Shown here piece by piece: positions 15,018 to 20,125 of a DNA stretch of 20,125 bases. Under the pieces are notes generated by a model that saw only the letters and a program-made list of their open reading frames with translations, was not told the DNA's origin and ran no database searches. Position 1 is the first letter of the stretch, and every line of letters starts with the position of its first letter. The position numbers and the translations under genes were made by a program. Source of the DNA: an uncultured Dorea sp. (lineage in GTDB: Bacteria; Bacillota; Clostridia; Lachnospirales; Lachnospiraceae); assembly GCA_910588745.1 (NCBI GenBank), contig CAJURK010000054.1, positions 1 to 20,125 on the forward strand, given 5' to 3'.

Positions 15018-16436
15018 CTATACAAACCCCCGGACAAACAGATTGATACTTTGATAGTCTACCGCCAAATTCAAATTCTGCCCCTGGTCAATGCCCGCCG
15101 TACTGATGCCTATTACTTCGCCCTGCATATTCAGCACCGCGCCTCCGGAACTTCCATGAGAAATCGGCGCCGTAAACTGAATCATATCCACCGAATCAAT
15201 CTTACGGAAGCCGGAAATAATTCCGTCCGAGACAGAATTAAACAACCCTAACGGACTGCCGATGGCCACCACTTTTTGCCCCCGTACAAGCTTTTTGCCG
15301 CCCTGGTATACCGGCAGCGGTTTCAGCGTTCTGCCGATTCGTATTACAGCAAGGTCCAGAACCGAATTATATTTAATCATCTCGTCCGTGCGGTAAATGA
15401 CGTCGTCATCCTCTATCCGAACCGCAAAAAAACTGCCTTTTCCCGCCACATGATGGTTTGTAAGAATATATCCGTCTTTTCCGATCATAATCCCCGACCC
15501 GGTAGACACCGCCCGTCCGGTTCGGTCATGTACCTCGATCATAACAATCGAAGAAGCCAGAAGCGCAAGTTCTTCAAAACTCTTTTCTCCGTTCCCGGAT
15601 ATAGGAGGCTGTAAATGCCGCAGAGGCATCGTTCCGTTCCGAATCGGCGAAGTCTTTCTCTCTTTCTGCCCCTGGCTTTGCGCCGATAAACCTGCTGCCG
15701 CCGGCTCCGGCTGCGAACTTTTGGCTTCCGGCATGGGCAGCCCTTTCCTGGCGGGCCTGTATTCCGGAATCGGAAGCATATGGAATTCGCCAAGCCGAAA
15801 CTCGCCGGACAAAGCCTTGATATCGTCCGGCGCCGCGATATCGTCCCGGCATTCCAGAAGCAAAACGTCGCACCCGATTAAGGTAAGCATGAAATAAAAC
15901 AAATATTCCTGTTCTTTGTACACATTGTCCGCCAGTATTTTAAAGCATTTCCGTTCATTCCAGTCAGCTAACGCTTCCCCCAGCACACAGTCCGTCCAGT
16001 AGAGCAGCTTTACAGCATAATTTCTCTCCATAGACTCTGTCACAGTATGTTTCATCAATCGGTATTTACCCAATACTTCTAAACATGCTTTTCCCAACGT
16101 CCTTTCAAATGTCTCATGGTTCTTCAAATTCTTAAGCCGCAGCTTTTTCTCCGTCTGGAAACGCACATACTGTTGTTGATAAAAATTTGCATCTTCCCAC
16201 GAAGTTAACTGCAAAAGCCCGGACACTCTGGTATAGAACAGTCTATTCTTCTGCATTTCAAGTTCCATTTTTTCATCCGCAGCCAGAATCTCCTTCCCGA
16301 TCTCTCGCCCGCCGCCAAGAGCCCTGATAAAATATACATCCCTCCGCCCTTGACAGTATCCGCCTTTTACATTCAAAAAAGCGTCCAGTGAATGAATCCC
16401 CATAACATTATGCCGGTATGTAATCTCTTTCCCCAT
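15018..16436 (-). CDS. YceG-like domain fused to an HtrA-type trypsin-like serine protease
   Basis: The product is about 472 residues from ATG 16436 (AGGTGA 6 bases upstream; GTG codons at 16445 and 16454 are alternatives). Numbering below is from GTG 16454. Residues 30-225 resemble one YceG unit: DVYFIRA near 39, then NYAVKLLYWTDCVLGEAL and LTLIGCDVLLLECRDD (190-205). A proline/glutamine-rich linker covers about 228-290. Residues 295-478 are an S1C trypsin-like protease: GSGIMIGKDGYILTNHHV with H335, NSVLDLAVI with D367, and ISHGSSGGAVLN with S436, so the triad is complete. No signal peptide, membrane anchor or PDZ domain is present, so it should act in the cytoplasm. It may process a partner of the Ter complex under stress (inference). 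Confidence 0.88.
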   Translation of the reverse strand: MGKEITYRHNVMGIHSLDAFLNVKGGYCQGRRDVYFIRALGGGREIGKEILAADEKMELEMQKNRLFYTRVSGLLQLTSWEDANFYQQQYVRFQTEKKLRLKNLKNHETFERTLGKACLEVLGKYRLMKHTVTESMERNYAVKLLYWTDCVLGEALADWNERKCFKILADNVYKEQEYLFYFMLTLIGCDVLLLECRDDIAAPDDIKALSGEFRLGEFHMLPIPEYRPARKGLPMPEAKSSQPEPAAAGLSAQSQGQKERKTSPIRNGTMPLRHLQPPISGNGEKSFEELALLASSIVMIEVHDRTGRAVSTGSGIMIGKDGYILTNHHVAGKGSFFAVRIEDDDVIYRTDEMIKYNSVLDLAVIRIGRTLKPLPVYQGGKKLVRGQKVVAIGSPLGLFNSVSDGIISGFRKIDSVDMIQFTAPISHGSSGGAVLNMQGEVIGISTAGIDQGQNLNLAVDYQSINLFVRGFV

Positions 16437-16464
16437 TCTTATCACCTGCCGCACATTAACATCC

Positions 16465-16492
16465 TGTCACTGTCCCCTCGTTCACAGTGACA
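16465..16492. promoter_or_regulatory. 9-bp perfect dyad at the protease-gene promoter, operator candidate
   Basis: TGTCACTGT (16465-16473) and ACAGTGACA (16484-16492) form a perfect inverted repeat with a 10-base centre. It covers the predicted start of the minus-strand transcript and touches the -10. A second imperfect dyad, TAACAGT/ACTGTCA (16499-16505 and 16513-16519, one mismatch), lies in the spacer and -35. The placement suits a repressor site; a leader hairpin is the alternative. Confidence 0.5.
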
Positions 16493-16520
16493 ACATAATA
16501 ACAGTTTATCATACTGTCAA
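16492..16520 (-). promoter_or_regulatory. Sigma-A promoter of the YceG-protease gene
   Basis: The minus strand has a perfect -35 TTGACA (16515-16520), a 17-base spacer and a -10 TATGTT (16492-16497, 4 of 6). The predicted start is near 16485, inside the dyad described separately. On the plus strand only a lone TATACT (16559-16564) suggests a -10 for the divergent aldolase-family gene, without a matching -35, so that gene may need an activator. Confidence 0.65.
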
Positions 16521-16688
16521 AAATTTATCTACCAATCCTTTGTCCTATATGATATATTTATACTATTGCCGTTACTGTAAACACGTCACCTGCCGGACGC
16601 AGGGTGAATCAGGAGCATGTCTCTAGTGTGCGGTCTGCATTATATTCCGGCAAATCCCATTCACGAACTGCTTTTTCGATGGATTTGC

Positions 16689-16704
16689 AAATGCTGCGGC
16701 ATTT
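16689..16704 (+). promoter_or_regulatory. Small hairpin with a T-run in the leader of the HpcH/HpaI-like gene
   Basis: AAATGC (16689-16694) and GCATTT (16699-16704) form a 6-bp stem with the loop TGCG, followed by TTATC, 33 bases before the ATG. It resembles a weak attenuator but is short and AT-rich. No anti-terminator partner is evident. Confidence 0.25.
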
Positions 16705-16736
16705 TTATCACCCTATTCGTAAAGGAGCTTTTTCAT

Positions 16737-17708
16737 ATGAATAATAAGGCAATTTACTACAGCGTGGGGCCGCTTCTTTACTGCCCTGCAGACAAAACCT
16801 CCATCGCGGATTCCATTCGGTCGCAGCGGTTTGGTTCCGGTTATTCTTTAGCTCTGTGCCTGGAGGATACCATCAATGATTATTTTGTCGAGGAAGCCGA
16901 AAACCAGCTTATTACTTCTGTGGGTGAAATTTATGAGGCTCTGCAGGATTCTGAATTTTATCTGCCCAAAATTTTCATCCGGGTACGGCGTCCGGAGCAG
17001 ATCCGTCTGCTATCCGGCCGTTTTGGAAACTGCGGCGAACTCATAACCGGTTTTATCATCCCAAAATTCGACTTAACAAACGCGGATTTGTATATGGAAC
17101 AGATTATGGAACTCAACGGAATCTCTCAGGTTCCCAAATACATGATGCCTATCTATGAAAGTTCTGCGATCGCGGATCTCCGTACGCGCCGCGGCATTTT
17201 ATACGGCCTGAAAGAGAAACTGACGGCGGCAGAACCTCTTGTCCTGAATATACGCGTAGGCGGCAACGATTTGTCCCATCTATATGGTTTCCGCCGGGAA
17301 CCGGACGAATCCATCCACCAGATAGGACCTGTCTCAAACATTTTCACAGATATCGTAACAGTATACGGGACAGACTATGTAATCTCCGGACCCGTGTGGG
17401 AATATTACTCCGGAAGCATGTGGGAAACCGGGCTGAGAAGAGAAATAAAAGAAGATAAATTATGCGGATTTACCGGAAAAACGGTCATCCATCCCAACCA
17501 AATCCGGGTTGTAAACGAAGAATACCGGGTATCAGAAAAGAATTATAAGGACGCTTTAAGCATTATGAACTGGAATTCCAAAGAAGATTCCTATGTGTCC
17601 GGCAATCGCGACGGCGAACGGATGAACGAATACAAAACCCACTTAAACTGGGCCAGGAAAACATGCTTCCTTGCCGAAACGTTCGGAATCATTCCCCGGA
17701 CAGTTTGA
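16737..17708 (+). CDS. HpcH/HpaI aldolase / citrate lyase (CitE-like) family protein of the Ter module
   Basis: The 323-residue protein is a CitE-like TIM barrel. From the ATG at 16737: LCLEDTIND (41-49, acidic metal ligands), IFIRVRRPEQI (79-89) with the substrate-binding arginine region, MMPIYESS (136-143), IRVGGNDLS (172-180) and the family-typical GKTVIHPNQI near 247-256. Members cleave or form C-C bonds, often with acyl-CoA or keto-acid substrates and Mg2+. In Ter clusters this group is proposed to act with the PRTase and an ATP-grasp on a nucleoside-like metabolite. AAGGAG lies 9 bases before this ATG; an upstream ATG at 16617 is poorly spaced and encodes a cysteine-rich, non-family extension. 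It is divergent from the protease gene and convergent with the StiP gene, 55 bases away. Confidence 0.88.
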   Translation: MNNKAIYYSVGPLLYCPADKTSIADSIRSQRFGSGYSLALCLEDTINDYFVEEAENQLITSVGEIYEALQDSEFYLPKIFIRVRRPEQIRLLSGRFGNCGELITGFIIPKFDLTNADLYMEQIMELNGISQVPKYMMPIYESSAIADLRTRRGILYGLKEKLTAAEPLVLNIRVGGNDLSHLYGFRREPDESIHQIGPVSNIFTDIVTVYGTDYVISGPVWEYYSGSMWETGLRREIKEDKLCGFTGKTVIHPNQIRVVNEEYRVSEKNYKDALSIMNWNSKEDSYVSGNRDGERMNEYKTHLNWARKTCFLAETFGIIPRTV

Positions 17709-17763
17709 AGGTCCGACCGATTCATCCGGCCCGCCGTTTTACCCGCAGCTTCCCCTAACATGC

Positions 17764-18813
17764 TTATGCATCGGCAAGTTTCTTTATGATGCCGCAGCAT
17801 TTGTAATGCTTTAACGGATAATACGCAACCGGAACGGCCTTTTCTTCTGCCAGCCGCAGCAAATGGTTCAGTTCCGGGGCGTCTTTATATTTCTCGCCGA
17901 TTAGTACTTTCCAGGGAACCCTCCGGAGCAAAACCCGCGTAGCTTCTCCGATGCCGGGCTTGATAAAATTAATATCTTCTATGCCGAAATCTTTCGCAAT
18001 CCGGCATACTTCTTCCATCCCGGATCCGGCCGGCCTGATATTCCCGTCCGCCGACGAAAGCGAAAATTCCCTTTCTATGGTTTCGATAAATTCATAAGAA
18101 AGATCCGCGTCTTTCAGCTCCTCATAAAATACAGCTCCGTGGAAATCGTTTTCGCCAATAATATCGCTTCGCAGAAAGGTTCTGCTGACCAGCCCTGATA
18201 CGGTACAATTCAGACAGGAACTTGGAATCAGGATATCTTCACAGGTACCGTACAGTTCCGTTACATTCGCCGGATCCGCAACTACAGCAATCTCGGAAGA
18301 CACCCCCTCATACCGCTCCATTTCTTTTTCAAGTTCCCGCAGAATTGCGCCTTTCCCAATCCATCCATCTACAAACAAAAGCTGTTCCGGGTCATATCTG
18401 TCCAGCAAATACTTCATCGCATTATGATCGATTCCCTTTCCCCGGATAATGGAAATCGAAAAATGGGGAACTTCTATGTGGTATTTCCATTTCAGATACC
18501 GCTTTGCCAGTATTCCAATGGGAATCCCCGCCCTTGCGAGGGACACCAGAACCACCCGCCTCCCCCTTGCCTCCATTATTTTATCCGCAAGGCGCCCTAC
18601 CGCCCGGGCGGTAGGCTTCGCATAATTTTTCAACGCAGCCCGGTAAATTTGCATATATTTCTCAGTAGGTACATATTCGATTGGAAGCATCTCGCAATAA
18701 TGCTTTCCTGACTGAATCAGCCGTTCCCGTTCCGCCGTAGGCTGCGGCTTTACCAGTCCTGAAATATCTTTCAGCAAAAGAACCACGTCTTCTTCCCTAT
18801 ATGAACTTCTCAT
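17764..18813 (-). CDS. StiP-family protein with C-terminal PELOTA RNA-binding domain
   Basis: The 349-residue product matches the family annotated as cysteine protease StiP. Residues 80-230 contain VVLVSLARAGIPIGILAKR and LLFVDGWIGKGAI (145-157). The second motif resembles a PRPP loop, so a PRTase-like fold seems likelier to me than a protease (inference). Residues from about 265 form a PELOTA-type RNA-binding domain: DINFIKPGIGEATRVLLRR, PWKVLIGEK and a C-terminal KCCGIIKKLADA. There is no signal peptide. The ATG at 18813 has AGGTGG 8 bases upstream and lies 2 bases after the PRTase stop; the GTG at 18825 would overlap that gene. Co-transcription with PRTase-TRSP is characteristic of the Ter biosynthetic module. 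Confidence 0.87.
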   Translation of the reverse strand: MRSSYREEDVVLLLKDISGLVKPQPTAERERLIQSGKHYCEMLPIEYVPTEKYMQIYRAALKNYAKPTARAVGRLADKIMEARGRRVVLVSLARAGIPIGILAKRYLKWKYHIEVPHFSISIIRGKGIDHNAMKYLLDRYDPEQLLFVDGWIGKGAILRELEKEMERYEGVSSEIAVVADPANVTELYGTCEDILIPSSCLNCTVSGLVSRTFLRSDIIGENDFHGAVFYEELKDADLSYEFIETIEREFSLSSADGNIRPAGSGMEEVCRIAKDFGIEDINFIKPGIGEATRVLLRRVPWKVLIGEKYKDAPELNHLLRLAEEKAVPVAYYPLKHYKCCGIIKKLADA

Positions 18814-18815
18814 CT

Positions 18816-19913
18816 TCAGCACCACCTTATCAGATCAATTGTCTCATTCTTTTTCAAAACTGCCCGGATCAGTGAATTCTTCCCCGCATTCTCACTGCAG
18901 TGCGCGTCTGTGATAATCAATACCCTGTCCGCTTTTTGGATGTCGTAAATAAATGTTCTTCGGTCTTTTGCATACAGACTTCTTAATTCATACCGGACGC
19001 TAAGCGGGTAATCTTCCTCTGTTGAAACCGCAATCGGGCTTCGTGTAGTAGCGTGGAATCTCACCTTGCAGCCTCTTTTCTCAATACAGTCCCCAATGTA
19101 CAGCGCCGGATACATAAATTCTTCTGTTCCGATTACCAGCACGCTTTCCTTTTCATGAAACGAAAGCCGATTCTCCAGACTGCGCTGCAAGGCTTCGCAG
19201 GCCTCCTGGTAGTCCCTGCCGTTTACCAGCCTTCTCGCATCCCTCCAGCCAGGAATACAATACTCGTTTACGCCGGGACTTTCTTCTGTATTACATTTCT
19301 CATAACTTCCATTTCCTGCGTATCTGTCCGCAATTTCCCCGTAATCCTTGTGATTTGTTTTTAAAATGTAATGTATACGAACCCCTTTCTCTTCATACCT
19401 GCCCAGATTCTCATCCGTCATTCCATTTAAGAGCGAGGCCGCCGAAAATTGCAGATTCCCGCCATACGCTTCTTCCATGACGCGGATAATATTTAAAATG
19501 GTATTTCCCGTCGTAAGTTCATCCTCGATAAATACAATCCGCTCCGTTTCTCCAATCACTCTGTCAACATCGTTCTTCACTAGCTTCTGTTCTGCAGCAT
19601 GGCTGTGTGCTTCCGTAAAATACAAATAATCCGCCCCCATAATTTCCTCTCTGGTCGTCTGGATATAGTTCGCCCCCAAGCGTACAGCCGCGGCAGCGCC
19701 AATCGCGGTCGCCGTCTCCGCGAATCCTATCAGCAGCAGCTTTTCATCTTTATATTCGTCTTTCAGTAAATCCGCCAACGCATCAAATAGTTCTAACGCC
19801 CTGCCCGGACTTACCGGTATGTGTTTTCCCTGCAGGGGATTGATCACAAGGTAGTTTCTTTTCTTATTGTTTTCCCTTTTGCCGACAGAAACCAGCTCCT
19901 GTTCTATATACAT
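18816..19913 (-). CDS. Phosphoribosyltransferase with C-terminal TRSP domain
   Basis: The 365-residue protein has an orotate-PRTase-like domain at about 20-235, including LLIGFAETATAIGAA (60-74), FTEAHSHA (99-106) and the PRPP-binding loop VFIEDELTTGNTILNI (127-142). The C-terminal part carries the TRSP signature, HATTRSPI with TRSP at residues 290-293, and ends with the nucleotide-binding-like VLIITDAHCSE. No membrane or export signal is seen. The family is proposed to attach a phosphoribosyl group in making a Ter-linked nucleoside-like metabolite. GGAG lies 7 bases before the ATG, and the gene follows a strong promoter at 19975-20003. The StiP gene follows 2 bases after the stop. An ATP-grasp gene usually found with this pair is not in the window. 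Confidence 0.9.
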   Translation of the reverse strand: MYIEQELVSVGKRENNKKRNYLVINPLQGKHIPVSPGRALELFDALADLLKDEYKDEKLLLIGFAETATAIGAAAAVRLGANYIQTTREEIMGADYLYFTEAHSHAAEQKLVKNDVDRVIGETERIVFIEDELTTGNTILNIIRVMEEAYGGNLQFSAASLLNGMTDENLGRYEEKGVRIHYILKTNHKDYGEIADRYAGNGSYEKCNTEESPGVNEYCIPGWRDARRLVNGRDYQEACEALQRSLENRLSFHEKESVLVIGTEEFMYPALYIGDCIEKRGCKVRFHATTRSPIAVSTEEDYPLSVRYELRSLYAKDRRTFIYDIQKADRVLIITDAHCSENAGKNSLIRAVLKKNETIDLIRWC

Positions 19914-19974
19914 AGCTTTTCTCCATTCTTTTCATAGGCCTCTATAAATAATCTACGGCCTGCTCTATCCGTCA

Positions 19975-20003
19975 ATTATATGCGGAAATCCAAATATTAT
20001 CAA
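19975..20003 (-). promoter_or_regulatory. Near-consensus sigma-A promoter of the PRTase-StiP operon
   Basis: The minus strand has TTGATA (19998-20003, 5 of 6), a 17-base spacer and a perfect TATAAT (19975-19980). The start would be near 19968, giving a leader of about 55 nt. A second, weaker set, TTGACG with GATTAT at 16 bases, lies immediately downstream and could be an overlapping promoter. Confidence 0.85.
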
Positions 20004-20125
20004 CACCCTGTTCGCCTTTTAAGCTCCTGCGCTTGAAACGTTTTTCGGTCACATTTTGAAATATTTTGAAGTTACTATTCAGCCTTCCGGCTGTCTAACT
20101 GGCAATGCACCGGCTAAAAAATAGC
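20004..20125. other. Right-edge intergenic sequence
   Basis: AT-rich sequence with a short CAGCC/GGCTG hairpin (20080-20084 with 20089-20093) and a direct repeat of ATTTTGAA (20053-20068). No coding start or RNA gene is visible. The hairpin lacks a U-tract, so I do not call it a terminator. Confidence 0.35.

Noticed and set aside
16442..16595. Direct repeat TCACCTGCCG at 16442-16451 and 16586-16595
   Set aside because: The first copy coincides with the ribosome site of the protease gene; a 10-bp repeat in this span may be chance, so it was not promoted to a regulatory call.
16617..16736. Extended N-terminus of the HpcH/HpaI-like protein from ATG 16617
   Set aside because: The ribosome site there is only one base from the ATG and the 40 added residues do not look like the family; ATG 16737 has a well-spaced AAGGAG.
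17697..17715. CGGAC/GTCCG hairpin at the end of the HpcH/HpaI-like gene as terminator
   Set aside because: The stem is 5 bp, includes the stop region and has no T-run after it.
1..20125. CRISPR array, insertion sequence, phage or integrase genes
   Set aside because: No regularly spaced repeats, transposase or integrase motifs were seen on either strand.

Overview
The window is about 20 kb of a low-to-mid GC Firmicute, most likely a gut Clostridia of the Lachnospiraceae type. This is an inference from gene content (a DUF3793 protein, an ABC-class predicted ATPase, a xanthine phosphoribosyltransferase), sigma-A-type promoters, strong GGAGG-like ribosome binding sites and short intrinsic terminators. 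No taxonomic search was possible.

Layout, left to right. 1-53: the 5' part of a tRNA-Arg(ACG) gene on the minus strand, cut by the window edge, behind a near-consensus promoter. 282-3463: three ordinary minus-strand genes (ABC-class ATPase, xpt, DUF3793). 3773-5267: a plus-strand pair, a TerD-like protein with a proline-rich N-terminal extension followed by an AIM24-family protein, bounded on both sides by long hairpins. 5415-8812: a minus-strand pair, a PMCA-type Ca2+ P-type ATPase whose stop codon overlaps the start of a HAD phosphatase. 8995-14859: a tight minus-strand operon, yceG-telA-terD-terD-terA-like-terD, with its own promoter and terminator. 15018-16436: a YceG-like domain fused to an HtrA-type serine protease. 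16737-17708: an HpcH/HpaI (CitE-like) aldolase-family gene on the plus strand, divergent from the protease gene. 17764-19913: a minus-strand pair, PRTase-TRSP followed by StiP-PELOTA, behind a near-consensus promoter.

From about 3.7 kb to the right edge nearly every gene belongs to the Ter (tellurite/stress) system described by comparative genomics (Anantharaman, Iyer and Aravind, 2012). TerD-family Ca2+-binding proteins, TelA and a Ca2+ pump would form a Ca2+-linked, membrane-associated stress complex. The PRTase, StiP-PELOTA, HpcH/HpaI-like and HAD proteins match the biosynthetic module proposed to make a nucleoside-like metabolite. The ATP-grasp usually found with that module is not in the window and may lie beyond the right edge. 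TerC is also absent; the Ca2+ ATPase is the only membrane protein here.

The most unusual points are the YceG-protease fusion with a complete His-Asp-Ser triad and no export signal, the internal duplication in the 754-residue YceG, the TerD-like protein with a proline-rich tail and a changed second metal site, and a cluster of ACTGT/ACAGT dyads at the divergent protease/aldolase promoter region.
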